From contig NZ_CP046194.1 of NCBI RefSeq assembly GCF_012568845.1, positions 395,240-454,754 on the forward strand: a DNA stretch of 59,515 bases. Reading direction: 5' to 3'. Below the pieces are notes generated by a model. The model was not told where the DNA came from. It did not search any database and worked only from the letters and a program-made list of their open reading frames with translations. How positions within the stretch are numbered: the stretch's first letter is position 1; each line of letters begins with the position of its first letter. The stretch is from Enterobacteriaceae endosymbiont of Donacia cincticornis (GTDB lineage: Bacteria; Pseudomonadota; Gammaproteobacteria; Enterobacterales; Enterobacteriaceae). The position numbers and the translations under genes are program-made. Shown piece by piece: positions 40,242-50,348 of this stretch.

Positions 40242-41888
40242 TTATAAAATTTTATAATTTTGGTTATTTATTTGATAAATAATCCATTTTTGTTGCAAAA
40301 TAGTGATTAAATTATTAATTATATAATATAAAACTAATCCAGAAGGAAGCCATAAAAAAAAGAAACTAAAAACAATAGGTATTATATATGTAAATTTGTT
40401 TTTTATAAAATTATTACTCTCATATTTATTTTGACTAAAATATTGTATAACTAACATAGTAATACTCATAATTATTGGTAATATATAATATGGATCTTCT
40501 GATGATAAATCTTGTATCCAAAAAATAAATTTAGCATGTCTTAATTCAATTGAACTAATTAACATATAATATAAAGCTAAAAAAATAGGCATTTGTATAA
40601 TAAATGGAAAAAATCCAGCAAAAGGATTTAAATTTTCTCTTTTGTATAATGAAATTATTTCTTTATTTAAACGTTCTTTATTATTAGAAAATTTTTCTTT
40701 TATTTTTTGTATTTCTGGTTGTAAATCACTCATTTTAGTAACAGTTATATACTGTTGTTTAGATAATGGATATGTTAATATTCTTATTATAATAGTAATA
40801 ATAATAATTGAAATTCCCCAATTTTTTACTATACTAAAAATAAAGTTTAATAATTTAAATAATAATTTAGATAAAAATCCTAAAAAACCATAATCTATAG
40901 TTAGATCTAAAAAAGGTGCAATTGTAGACATTGTTTTTTGGATTTTAGGTCCTATCCATAATTGAGATGTAAAATTATGTTTTTGCCCTGGTAAAATTAA
41001 ATAAAATGGAGATTTAAAACCAATACTAATTATATTAGTAAATATTTTTTTTATATAAACAGTATTTTCTTGATTAAAATGAGGAAAAATCCAAACTGAA
41101 GTAAAATACTGTTGTAACATTGCTATCCATCCATTATAAGTTTTAAACTGTATATTTTTTTTTTTTAAAATATAAGGAAATTTATATTTTTTAAATTTTG
41201 TATTTTTTGTTGAAAAAGCTACTCCGTCAAATGTTTTCATAGTGACATTATTATGTTTTTTATCTAAATATTTTTGAGGAGTAATGCTTGATTTATCTAT
41301 TTGACCAAAAATACCTATACTGATAGGTTTATTATCCAAATTAAAAATTTGATGATGAATTTTAATTAAATAACTTCCTTTTTTAAGGATAAAAGTTTTT
41401 ACATATAAAATATTATTTTTAATAAAAAAAAAAGGTATTTTTAATATGTTTTGATTTTTTTTAAATGTAAAAAAATTTGAATTTGTAAAAAATTTAGAAT
41501 TTTTATAAAAATTAATATTTTTTTTAAATTTGTCATTTTTTATGACACCACTTTTTATTTGATAAATAAAATCAGTATTTTTTCTTAGTAAAGTAAAAAA
41601 TTTTTTAGAATGTAATTTTTCAAAATAATCTAATAATTGTACTTTTTCGATTGTACCTCCATAAAGATTTATAGATATAAAAAATTTATCTGTTTTAATT
41701 AAAATATTATCTTTTTTTATATTTTTAAAATTTTTTCTAGATTGTTTTTTTAAATTAATATGATTACTATTAATAATATTTTTTATTATATTGTTTTTTG
41801 TATAACTAAATATTGTTTGCCAATTATTTAAAATAACAAAACAAAATAAGCAAAAAATAATCAGAAAAATATTATTTTTTGAATTCAT
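40242..41888 (-). CDS. yidC: Membrane protein insertase YidC
   Basis: YidC inserts and folds inner-membrane proteins, alone or with Sec. The 548 residues (E. coli 548) have an N-terminal membrane anchor and a large periplasmic domain (about 60-330). The conserved C-terminal five-helix core carries GISIIIITIIIRILTYPLSKQQ, the Met-rich loop KMSDLQPEIQKIKEKF and FPFIIQMPIFLALYYML. The short gap to rnpA (82 bases) leaves no room for yidD. Confidence 0.95.
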   Translation of the reverse strand: MNSKNNIFLIIFCLFCFVILNNWQTIFSYTKNNIIKNIINSNHINLKKQSRKNFKNIKKDNILIKTDKFFISINLYGGTIEKVQLLDYFEKLHSKKFFTLLRKNTDFIYQIKSGVIKNDKFKKNINFYKNSKFFTNSNFFTFKKNQNILKIPFFFIKNNILYVKTFILKKGSYLIKIHHQIFNLDNKPISIGIFGQIDKSSITPQKYLDKKHNNVTMKTFDGVAFSTKNTKFKKYKFPYILKKKNIQFKTYNGWIAMLQQYFTSVWIFPHFNQENTVYIKKIFTNIISIGFKSPFYLILPGQKHNFTSQLWIGPKIQKTMSTIAPFLDLTIDYGFLGFLSKLLFKLLNFIFSIVKNWGISIIIITIIIRILTYPLSKQQYITVTKMSDLQPEIQKIKEKFSNNKERLNKEIISLYKRENLNPFAGFFPFIIQMPIFLALYYMLISSIELRHAKFIFWIQDLSSEDPYYILPIIMSITMLVIQYFSQNKYESNNFIKNKFTYIIPIVFSFFFLWLPSGLVLYYIINNLITILQQKWIIYQINNQNYKIL

Positions 41889-41970
41889 GATTCATATCTC
41901 ATTTTTTAATTAAAAAATATAAATTTAATTATAACGTAAAATAATAAATTTGACTTATTTTTATACAAAA

Positions 41971-42309
41971 TTATTTTTTAAAATAAAACCATATATTTTC
42001 TAAATGTTTTTTAAAAGAAAAAATATTAATTTTTAATATATTTTTATTATATAAAATAATAACATAATCTCTATTAAAAATAGAATATTGATTTAAACGA
42101 AAATATTCACGAATGATTCTTTTAAATTTATTCCTAATATATGTTTTATGAACTATTTTTTTGGGAATAATTATTCCTATTCTAGGATATTTAATTTTAT
42201 TTTTTTTATTTAGCATAATAAAATATGAATTATTTAGTTTATTATTTTTTTTAAAAATAAAATTAAAGTTTAATGAAATTAAACGTTTATTTTTTGTAAA
42301 ATTAAACAT
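41971..42309 (-). CDS. rnpA: Ribonuclease P protein component
   Basis: RnpA is the protein cofactor of RNase P, which matures tRNA 5' ends. The 112 residues (E. coli 119) contain PRIGIIIPKKIVHKTYIRN followed by the RNR-type motif KFKRIIREYFRLNQ. The first Arg of that motif is replaced by Asn/Lys context, but the basic character is kept. The start lies two bases after the rpmH stop, so the genes are coupled. The RNA subunit rnpB is not in the window. Confidence 0.93.
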   Translation of the reverse strand: MFNFTKNKRLISLNFNFIFKKNNKLNNSYFIMLNKKNKIKYPRIGIIIPKKIVHKTYIRNKFKRIIREYFRLNQYSIFNRDYVIILYNKNILKINIFSFKKHLENIWFYFKK

Positions 42310-42311
42310 TT

Positions 42312-42464
42312 TTATCTAATTTTTTTATCTGAAATACTTAAATAAATACGTTTTTTAGCACGACGACGATTTATAATTTGTCTACCATTTTTTGTTTTCA
42401 TTCTACATCTAAAACCATGAGATCTATTTTTTTTTAAAATAGATGGTTGAAAAGTACGTTTCAT
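42312..42464 (-). CDS. rpmH: 50S ribosomal protein L34
   Basis: This 50-codon gene encodes L34: [18 protein letters not shown], then [21 protein letters not shown], which matches the family closely. The usual enteric protein has 46 residues; the extra residues are a C-terminal SDKKIR tail. It starts the rpmH-rnpA-yidC-mnmE unit and is divergent from dnaN, with 125 bases between. In nearly all relatives dnaA occupies that divergent position. Confidence 0.96.
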   Translation of the reverse strand: MKRTFQPSILKKNRSHGFRCRMKTKNGRQIINRRRAKKRIYLSISDKKIR

Positions 42465-42589
42465 TTAGTTTACACTTATATTTAAGTAATATATAATAAT
42501 TATCACATAAAATAATTTTTTTATATATATTTTTTTATTATTTTAAATTAAAAATTTGTATATTATACATTAATTTTAAAATAAGAATT

Positions 42590-43711
42590 ATGGAAAATAA
42601 TATTATTGTTAATAGAGAATTAATAATTAAACCATTACAATATGTTACTAATATTATTAGTAATAAATCTTTATATCCTAATCTTAATAATATTTTAATA
42701 GAGGTTTTAGATAATGGAATAGTTTTATTTAAAAGTACTAATTTAGAAATAGAAATTACATCTTTTATTAAAAGTAAATATTTAAATAAAAATTACTCTG
42801 TTATAATTCAAGGAAAGAAATTTTATAATATATGTCGTTCCCTTTCTAAAGAAGATAATATAAAAATAGTATTTAATATTAATAAAATGATTATTTCTAC
42901 AAAAAATTGTTATTTTATAATAACTACTTTACCTGCAAATAATTTTCCAAATATAAATTTTTTAAAACATGATATAGAATTTAATTTAACAAATAAAATA
43001 TTAAAAAAATTAATATATGCTACATATTTTTCAATAGCAAATAATGATGTAAGAAAATATTTAAATGGATTATTTTTACAAATTAAAAATAATATTTTAA
43101 ACATTATATCAACAGATGGACATAGATTATCTTTTTATCAATATATTTTAGATAAAAATCTTATAGATTATAGTATTATAATTCCTCGTAAAAGTATTTT
43201 TGAATTATCTAAAATAATTAATAATACTAATGATTTAATTAATATTAAGATTAATAATAATTATATTTGTTTTACTTTTAAAAATTTAAAATTTATATCT
43301 AAATTAATTGTAAGTAATTTCCCTGATTATCAACAAATTATACCGAAATCATTCTATCAAACAATTAAAATTAATCGTATATTATTTAAAAATGTTTTAA
43401 ACAGAATTTCTATTTTAGTAAATGAAAAAACAAAAGGAGTTAATTTATTATTTAGTAATAAATATTTAAAAATTTTTACTAGTAATATTAATAATGAAAA
43501 AGCTGAAGAAATATTAGAAATAGAAAAATTTCGAAATAAACAAACGCATGATATCCAAATATCATTTAATATTAATTATTTAATTGATGTTATTAATATA
43601 TTAGAAAGTAACTTTATTAAACTATCTTTTATTGATAATACTTCTAGTATTAAAATAGAAGATAATTATGATAAAAATAAAATTTATTTAATTATGCCAA
43701 TGAAAATATAA
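42590..43711 (+). CDS. dnaN: DNA polymerase III sliding clamp beta
   Basis: DnaN is the ring-shaped clamp that tethers polymerases. The 373 residues (E. coli 366) begin MENNIIVNRELIIKPLQYV. Typical segments include ISTDGHRLSFYQ (around 180), SNFPDYQQIIPKS and the C-terminal YLIMPMKI, equivalent to the MPMRL end. It is heavily Asn/Ile/Lys biased but complete. dnaA does not precede it and recF does not follow it. Confidence 0.95.
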   Translation: MENNIIVNRELIIKPLQYVTNIISNKSLYPNLNNILIEVLDNGIVLFKSTNLEIEITSFIKSKYLNKNYSVIIQGKKFYNICRSLSKEDNIKIVFNINKMIISTKNCYFIITTLPANNFPNINFLKHDIEFNLTNKILKKLIYATYFSIANNDVRKYLNGLFLQIKNNILNIISTDGHRLSFYQYILDKNLIDYSIIIPRKSIFELSKIINNTNDLINIKINNNYICFTFKNLKFISKLIVSNFPDYQQIIPKSFYQTIKINRILFKNVLNRISILVNEKTKGVNLLFSNKYLKIFTSNINNEKAEEILEIEKFRNKQTHDIQISFNINYLIDVINILESNFIKLSFIDNTSSIKIEDNYDKNKIYLIMPMKI

Positions 43712-43745
43712 ATTTTTTTAATTTTAAACAAAATGAGAATTAAAT

Positions 43746-46157
43746 TTGACAAATAAATATTATGATTCATCAAGTATTCAAATTCTAAAAGGATTAGATG
43801 CTGTTAAAAAAAGACCAGGAATGTATATTGGGAATACAGATGATGGTACAGGATTACATCATATGGTATTCGAAGTAATAGATAACGCAATAGATGAATC
43901 TCTTTCTGGCTATTGCAAAAACATACAAGTAATTATGCATAAAGATAATTCTATCTCTATTTTTGATGATGGGCGAGGTATACCTACAGATATACATAAA
44001 GAAGCTCAAATATCAGCTGCTGAAGTTATTATGACTATATTACATTCAGGAGGTAAATTTAATAATAAATTTTATAAATTATCAGGAGGTTTACACGGAG
44101 TAGGAATTTCTGTAGTAAATGCTTTATCTAAAAAATTAGAACTTATTATTAAAAGAAATGGGAAAACATATAAACAATTATATTATTATGGAATACCTCA
44201 AGAAAGATTAAAAATTATTGGTATTAGTAATACTACTGGGACACATATTAGATTTTGGCCTAATTACGATATTTTTACTACAATCCAAAATTTTAATTAT
44301 AAAATTTTATCTAATAGATTAAAAGAATTATCTTTTTTAAATTCAGGATTAATTATTTCAATTATTGATAACAAACAAAAAAAAAAAGATGTTTTCCAAT
44401 ATAAGGGAGGTATAAAAGAATATATAAAATATTTAAGTAAAAATAATAATTTTATTAATAAACAAATTTTTTATTGTTATACTAAAAATAATAACATTGA
44501 TATAGAAATTGCCATGCAATGGAATAATTCATTTAATGAAGAAATATATTGTTTTACTAATAATATACCTCAAAAAAATGGAGGTACTCATTTATCTGGA
44601 TTAAAAGCAGCTATAACAAGAACAATAAAACTTTATATAGATAAAGAAGGATATAATAAAAAAAAAAATGTTAATTTAAAGGGAGAAGATACTAGAGAAG
44701 GCTTAACCGCAATTATATCAATAAAAATTTTAAATCCAAAATTTTCTTCTCAAACAAAAGAAAAATTAATATCATCAGAAGTAAAATCATTAGTAGAATG
44801 TTATGTAAATCAACAATTAATGTTTTTTTTATTAGAAAATCCAAATGATGCCAAAAATATTGTAGAAAAAATTATTAATGTAGCTAAAATAAGAGATATT
44901 GCTAGAAAGACTAAAAATATAATAAAAAATCAAAATATAAGTAGTATATCAAGACTACCAGGAAAATTATCTGATTGTCAAGAAAATAATCCTGCATTAT
45001 CTGAAATTTATTTAGTAGAAGGAGATTCAGCAGGAGGATCAGCAAAACAAGGTAGAAATAGAAAAACACAAGCAATTTTACCTTTAAAAGGTAAAATTCT
45101 TAATGTAGAAAAAGCTAAATTTAATAAAATTATTACTTCACAAGAAATAATAACTTTAGTTACAGCGTTAGGTTTTAATATTAATCTAGAAAAATATCAT
45201 TTAGATCATTTAAGATATCATAATATTATTATTATGACAGATGCAGATGTAGATGGAGCACATATTCGTACTTTATTATTAACATTTTTTTATCGTCAAA
45301 TACCTAAAATTATTGAAAAAGGTTATATATATATAGCACAACCTCCACTTTTTAGAATTAAAAAAGGCAATAAAAAATTTTATATTAAAAATAATGAAGA
45401 AATGGAAATATTTATGTTAAATTCAGCTGTAGAAAAAGCTGTTTTTTATTTTAAAAAAACCGAAGAAAAATTAACTGATAAAAAATTAATAGAATTAATG
45501 AATGAATATAATTCGATTAAAAAAATTATAAAATTTTCTCAATATAATATTAATAATAAAATATTACATGCATTATTATATAATAAAAAATTAAATTTAT
45601 TAAATAATTCTGTAAATATAGATTTATGGTTACATGAATTAATTTTATTTTTAAATAAAAATTATTTAAATATTAAATATTCAAGTAATATGAATAAAAA
45701 CATTAATAAAAATATTTTTGAGTTAATAATTTATGAAAATAAATATGAAAATATAAATAAGTATTTATTAAATAAAAATTTTTTTATGAGTAATGAATAT
45801 AATAAAATATGTTTATTAGGTAATAAATTACATTCTTTACAAAAAAAAGGTATTTTCCGTGTTAAAAAAGGAGAAAAATATAAAAACATTAATTCTTTTG
45901 AAGAAGGAATCAAATGGTTATTAAAAAAATCTAAAAAAAGTTTTTCTATACAAAGATATAAAGGATTAGGTGAAATGAATCCAAATCAATTATGGGAAAC
46001 TACTATGAATCCTTTAACTCGTAATATGTTAAAAGTAACAATTAAAGATGCAATTTTAGCTGATAAATTATTTACAACTTTAATGGGTGACGAAGTTGAA
46101 CCTAGAAAATTATTTATAAAAGAAAATGCTTTAAAAGTATTAAATATTGATTTTTAA
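43746..46157 (+). CDS. gyrB: DNA gyrase subunit B
   Basis: GyrB is the ATPase and TOPRIM subunit of gyrase. The 803 residues (E. coli 804) start from TTG at 43746 (TNKYYDSSSIQILKGLDAVKKRPGMYIG aligned from the first residues), and no nearby ATG fits. ATP-site motifs are DNAIDE, DDGRGIP and GGLHGVG. TOPRIM motifs are LVEGDSAGGSAKQGR and MTDADVDGAHIRTLLL. RYKGLGEMNPNQLWETTMNP near the C terminus is intact. The recF gene normally between dnaN and gyrB is missing. Confidence 0.97.
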   Translation: MTNKYYDSSSIQILKGLDAVKKRPGMYIGNTDDGTGLHHMVFEVIDNAIDESLSGYCKNIQVIMHKDNSISIFDDGRGIPTDIHKEAQISAAEVIMTILHSGGKFNNKFYKLSGGLHGVGISVVNALSKKLELIIKRNGKTYKQLYYYGIPQERLKIIGISNTTGTHIRFWPNYDIFTTIQNFNYKILSNRLKELSFLNSGLIISIIDNKQKKKDVFQYKGGIKEYIKYLSKNNNFINKQIFYCYTKNNNIDIEIAMQWNNSFNEEIYCFTNNIPQKNGGTHLSGLKAAITRTIKLYIDKEGYNKKKNVNLKGEDTREGLTAIISIKILNPKFSSQTKEKLISSEVKSLVECYVNQQLMFFLLENPNDAKNIVEKIINVAKIRDIARKTKNIIKNQNISSISRLPGKLSDCQENNPALSEIYLVEGDSAGGSAKQGRNRKTQAILPLKGKILNVEKAKFNKIITSQEIITLVTALGFNINLEKYHLDHLRYHNIIIMTDADVDGAHIRTLLLTFFYRQIPKIIEKGYIYIAQPPLFRIKKGNKKFYIKNNEEMEIFMLNSAVEKAVFYFKKTEEKLTDKKLIELMNEYNSIKKIIKFSQYNINNKILHALLYNKKLNLLNNSVNIDLWLHELILFLNKNYLNIKYSSNMNKNINKNIFELIIYENKYENINKYLLNKNFFMSNEYNKICLLGNKLHSLQKKGIFRVKKGEKYKNINSFEEGIKWLLKKSKKSFSIQRYKGLGEMNPNQLWETTMNPLTRNMLKVTIKDAILADKLFTTLMGDEVEPRKLFIKENALKVLNIDF

Positions 46158-46219
46158 TTTTAACATTAAATAATTTATAGAAAAAGTATTTTTTAAATAA
46201 ATAATATCTAAATATTAAA

Positions 46220-46474
46220 TCAATAATTATCTAAATCTATAGATTTAATTTTTTCTTCTATATTATTTTTTTCATAATTATTAATAATTTCTTTATTAAT
46301 TAACCCTTTTTCTATTTCACGTAATGCTAAAATAGTTGCTTTATCATTTTTTTCTGACAGTAATGGAATTTTACCTTTTATTTGTATTTGTCTAGCTCTT
46401 TTAGCTGCTAAAATAACTAAATCAAATCTATTACCTATTTTTTGAACAGCTTTTTCTACTGTAACTCTAGCCAT
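46220..46474 (-). CDS. rpoZ: RNA polymerase omega subunit
   Basis: Omega helps assemble RNA polymerase by binding beta-prime. The 84 residues (E. coli 91) start [29 protein letters not shown], with one change of note from the usual [15 protein letters not shown]. The conserved [14 protein letters not shown] is kept and the C terminus is shortened. It stands alone; spoT, its operon partner in enterics, is not adjacent. Confidence 0.96.
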   Translation of the reverse strand: MARVTVEKAVQKIGNRFDLVILAAKRARQIQIKGKIPLLSEKNDKATILALREIEKGLINKEIINNYEKNNIEEKIKSIDLDNY

Positions 46475-46624
46475 AATATTACCTTTTTTTACAAAACATT
46501 TACTTATTATAAAAATAGTATTAGTAATAATTATTATTATACATATATTTAAAATATATAAGTTATAAAATTTATAATATTTGTATATATAAAATTTTTA
46601 ATATAATTAAAGGCTTAAAATAAT

Positions 46625-47161
46625 ATGAATTATAATAACATTTCTTCTGGAGAAAATATTCCTAACGATATTAATGTAATTATTGAAATTTCTTCCCATT
46701 CAAATCCAATAAAATATGAAATTAATAAAAAATATGGAATACTATTTGTAGATCGTTTTATTACTACACCTATGTTTTATCCATGTAATTATGGATATAT
46801 AAATAACACATTATCATTAGATGATGATCCATTAGATGTAGTTGTTATAACTAAATATTCTATTATTCCTGGTACAGTAATAAGATGTCGTCCGATAGGA
46901 ATATTAAATATGATAGATGAATCAGGAGATGATAAAAAAATCATAGCAGTACCACATAATAAAATTTCACAAGAATATTTATTAATTAATAAAATTCAAG
47001 ATTTACCAAAATTATTACAACAACAAATTATGTATTTTTTTCAACATTATAAAGATTTAGAAAATGAAAAATGGTGTAAAACAAAAAGTTGGGGAAATTT
47101 ACTTCAAGCACAAACAGAAATTTTATCTTCTATTAAAAGGTTTAAACAAAAAAAAGATTAA
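46625..47161 (+). CDS. ppa: Inorganic pyrophosphatase
   Basis: Ppa hydrolyses pyrophosphate and so drives biosynthetic reactions forward. The 178 residues (E. coli 176) contain SNPIKYEINKKYGILFVDRF, FYPCNYGYINNTLSLDDDPLDVVVI with the metal-binding aspartates, DESGDDKKIIAVP and HYKDLENEKWCK. A likely AAAGG lies upstream of the ATG. It is a single-gene unit divergent from rpoZ. Confidence 0.96.
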   Translation: MNYNNISSGENIPNDINVIIEISSHSNPIKYEINKKYGILFVDRFITTPMFYPCNYGYINNTLSLDDDPLDVVVITKYSIIPGTVIRCRPIGILNMIDESGDDKKIIAVPHNKISQEYLLINKIQDLPKLLQQQIMYFFQHYKDLENEKWCKTKSWGNLLQAQTEILSSIKRFKQKKD

Positions 47162-47276
47162 TAAATAGAAATTATATAAAAAAAAATAAAAATTTATATT
47201 TCTTTTAAATACTTTTTAGTATATAGATCTTAGATAATCTATTATTAATATTTATTAATTATATTAAGGAAATAAA

Positions 47277-48527
47277 ATGTCTAAAATAAAAAAAATAATA
47301 GGTAGAGAAATTATTGACTCTAGAGGCAATCCTACTATCGAAGCAGAAGTTCATTTAAATAATAACATTATCGGGATTGCTTCTGTTCCTTCTGGAGCTT
47401 CTACAGGAACTAAAGAAGCAATAGAATTACGTGATAATAATAAAAAAAGATTTTTAGGACAAGGAGTTCTAAAATCAGTAAAAATAATTAATACTATTTT
47501 AAATAAATATTTAATTAATCAAAATTCATTTGATCAATCATATATTGACGAAATTATGATTAATTTAGATAATACTGAAAATAAATCTAATTTAGGAGCT
47601 AATACTATTTTAGCTGTTTCTTTAGCTAATGCTAGAGCATCTGCTTTATTTCATAATATACCATTATACAAACATATTAGTAATATTTATGGTGGTGTAA
47701 ATAAAAATTTTTTTATGCCTATTCCTATGATTAATATTATTAATGGTGGGAAACACGCCAATAATAATTTGGATATACAAGAATTCATGATTCAACCTAT
47801 TAGTGCCAAAAATATTAAAGAAGCAATACGTTATGGGTCAGAGATATTTCATCATTTATCATTTGTACTTAAAAAAAATAAATTAATTACATCAGTAGGA
47901 GATGAAGGTGGATATGCTCCTAATTTAAAAAATAATACTGAAGCATTCAATATGATATCACAAGCAGTTAAAAATGCAGGATATATTCTTGGTAAAGATA
48001 TCACTTTTGCTATTGATTGCGCAGCATCTGAATTATTTTTTAACAATAAATATCATTTAAAAAGTGAAAATATTAATCTTTCTTCTAAAGAATTTACACA
48101 TTTTTTATATAATTTAATTCAAAAATATCCTATTACTTCGATAGAAGATGGTTTAGATGAAAATGATTGGAAAGGTTTTATATATCAAACTAAAACATTA
48201 GGTGATAAAATTCAATTAGTAGGAGATGATTTATTTGCTACAAATATTAAATTTTTACAAAAAGGTATTAAAAATAATATTGCTAATGCTATTTTAATTA
48301 AGTTAAACCAAATTGGATCTCTTACAGAAACATTATCAACTATAAAAATGGCTAAAAAATCAGGATATAAAGTTATTATATCACATAGATCAGGAGAAAC
48401 AGAAGATACATTTATTGCTGATTTAGCTGTAGGTACAAATGCAGATCAAATTAAAACTGGTTCTATGAGTCGTTCTGATAGAAATGCTAAATATAATCAA
48501 TTAATTAGAATTGAAGAACAATTATAA
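47277..48527 (+). CDS. eno: Enolase
   Basis: Enolase converts 2-phosphoglycerate to PEP, which also feeds the PTS genes in this window. The 416 residues show [44 protein letters not shown], the metal site [11 protein letters not shown] and [10 protein letters not shown], and [17 protein letters not shown]. It ends at IRIEEQL, about 16 residues earlier than E. coli enolase (432). The lost tail lies outside the active site. A hairpin terminator follows. Confidence 0.96.
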   Translation: MSKIKKIIGREIIDSRGNPTIEAEVHLNNNIIGIASVPSGASTGTKEAIELRDNNKKRFLGQGVLKSVKIINTILNKYLINQNSFDQSYIDEIMINLDNTENKSNLGANTILAVSLANARASALFHNIPLYKHISNIYGGVNKNFFMPIPMINIINGGKHANNNLDIQEFMIQPISAKNIKEAIRYGSEIFHHLSFVLKKNKLITSVGDEGGYAPNLKNNTEAFNMISQAVKNAGYILGKDITFAIDCAASELFFNNKYHLKSENINLSSKEFTHFLYNLIQKYPITSIEDGLDENDWKGFIYQTKTLGDKIQLVGDDLFATNIKFLQKGIKNNIANAILIKLNQIGSLTETLSTIKMAKKSGYKVIISHRSGETEDTFIADLAVGTNADQIKTGSMSRSDRNAKYNQLIRIEEQL

Positions 48528-48540
48528 ATTATTTTTATAG

Positions 48541-48565
48541 ACTATGTTGATATATTCAACATAGT
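48541..48565 (+). terminator. Hairpin after eno
   Basis: A perfect 10-bp stem, ACTATGTTGA with its complement, has a TATAT loop. It starts 13 bases after the eno stop and is followed by ATAGATTTATTTTTA. It contains four G-C pairs, rich for this genome, which supports a selected role as terminator. Confidence 0.7.
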
Positions 48566-48598
48566 ATAGATTTATTTTTATAAATTTATTTAATAAAT

Positions 48599-50347
48599 AT
48601 GAATATATATAAAGAAAAAAAAATACTTTTTTGGTTAAAAAAAAATAGTTTTTTAGCTAAAAAAATATTAATGGTATCTTATTTTTTAAATTTTATTAAT
48701 ATACTTATTTTAATAATAAAAAATTTGGTGTTAGCAAAAATAATAGAATTTTTTTTTTTAGAAGTAAATAAAAAATATATTTTTTATTATTACAACATAA
48801 TATGTTTATGCTTAATAATAAATTCATTATTATCTTTTTTAATAGATAAATATAATTTTTTATATAGTCAAAAAATTAAAATTTTTATTAGAAAAAAAAT
48901 TTTACGTAAATTAACATCTCAATATTTTAATTATTTTAAAAAACAAGCTTTAGGATCTGATTTATCTTTAATTATAAATAATATAGAAAATTTGCATGAT
49001 TATTATCATCAATATATACCTCAATATTTTACAGTTCAAATATCATCATTAATAACTCTAATTACTATATTTGCAATTAATTGGATATTTGGAATAATAA
49101 TTATTATTATTAGTGTATTAATAATATTTTTTATAATATTAATTGGAGATAAAACTATAAATAAAAATAAAAAAAATTTTAAAATTTTATCTGTTTTAAG
49201 TGGAATATTTTTTGATAGATTAAAAGGGATAGAAACTATTAGAATATTTAATTTTCAAAAAATTGAAATAAACAAAATGATATTATTTATTGAAGAACTT
49301 AGAAAAAAAAATTTTGAAATATTAAAAATTGTTTTTTTAACTTTTACAATTTTAGATTTTTTTTCTTCTATTACTTTAGCTTTTGTAATTATGTATTTCA
49401 GTTTTTCATATTTACATATAATTAATATTGGCTTTTATCATAAAAATATCGGAATATTACATAGTTTTTTTATACTTATTATTATTTCTGAATATTTTCA
49501 AAATTTTAATAATTTAGGTAAATTATATCATATAAAATCTAAAGCTATTGGGGCCGTAAATAATATTTTAAAATTATTAAGTAATAAATCTATTATTTTA
49601 AATACAAAAAAAAATTTTTTTTTAAAACAAATTAAAAAATTAACAATTCATGCTAATAATTTAGTAATTAAAAACAATAAAGGACGTATACTAATAGGTC
49701 CTTTATCATTCAAAATATTTTCTGGAACAAATATAGTTATTACCGGCCCTAATGGAGCTGGTAAAAGCACATTATTTAATGTTTTTCTTGGAATCACACC
49801 ATATGAAGGATCTTTAAAAATTAATAATATTGAATTTAATAAAATTAATTTATATAGTTGGTATAAATACATATCATGTGTTCAACAAAATCCTCAATTA
49901 TTTGCCACAACAATTAAAAAAAATTTATTTTTTTCTACAAAATTAGATAATATTAAAATAAATAATATTTTAAAAAGAATTAATATAATAAATTTTTTAA
50001 AAAAATTACCTGATAAATTAAATACTATTATTAATAGAGAGAATATATGTTTATCAATAGGACAAATGCAAAAAATAATAATTGCTAGAGCATTAATTAA
50101 AAATTATATGTTGTTATTATTAGATGAACCTATAGCTAATATAGATATTAATAGCCAAAATGATATTATAAAAACAATAAAAGAAAATTTATCAATTTCA
50201 AAAATAAGTATCACTATTACACATAAAATTGATCAAATTAATTATTATAATGAAATTTGGCATATGAAAAATGGGAAAATTATAATGAAATCATTTAATA
50301 AAAATTTATATAAAAAAGAAAATTTATTTCTTAAAAGAGTTTTTTAA
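48599..50347 (+). CDS. cydD: Cysteine/glutathione ABC exporter subunit CydD
   Basis: CydD and CydC form a heterodimeric exporter of cysteine/glutathione needed to assemble cytochrome bd. The 582 residues (E. coli 588) have six membrane segments. CydD-specific stretches are present: IENLHDYYHQYIPQYF, LSGIFFDRLKGIETIRIF and GKLYHIKSKAIGAVNNIL. Walker A is GPNGAGKST near 383, the signature is LSIGQMQK near 485 and Walker B is LLLLDEPIANID. An MdlA assignment was considered and rejected because these stretches and the neighbours infA and trxB fit CydD. cydC starts two bases later. Confidence 0.9.
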   Translation: MNIYKEKKILFWLKKNSFLAKKILMVSYFLNFINILILIIKNLVLAKIIEFFFLEVNKKYIFYYYNIICLCLIINSLLSFLIDKYNFLYSQKIKIFIRKKILRKLTSQYFNYFKKQALGSDLSLIINNIENLHDYYHQYIPQYFTVQISSLITLITIFAINWIFGIIIIIISVLIIFFIILIGDKTINKNKKNFKILSVLSGIFFDRLKGIETIRIFNFQKIEINKMILFIEELRKKNFEILKIVFLTFTILDFFSSITLAFVIMYFSFSYLHIINIGFYHKNIGILHSFFILIIISEYFQNFNNLGKLYHIKSKAIGAVNNILKLLSNKSIILNTKKNFFLKQIKKLTIHANNLVIKNNKGRILIGPLSFKIFSGTNIVITGPNGAGKSTLFNVFLGITPYEGSLKINNIEFNKINLYSWYKYISCVQQNPQLFATTIKKNLFFSTKLDNIKINNILKRINIINFLKKLPDKLNTIINRENICLSIGQMQKIIIARALIKNYMLLLLDEPIANIDINSQNDIIKTIKENLSISKISITITHKIDQINYYNEIWHMKNGKIIMKSFNKNLYKKENLFLKRVF

Positions 50348-50348
50348 A

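Noticed and set aside
42465..42589. Replication origin in the rpmH-dnaN gap
   Set aside because: The 125-base gap has only a degenerate TTATCACATA and no repeats. The mnmG-nrdA spacer is the better candidate.
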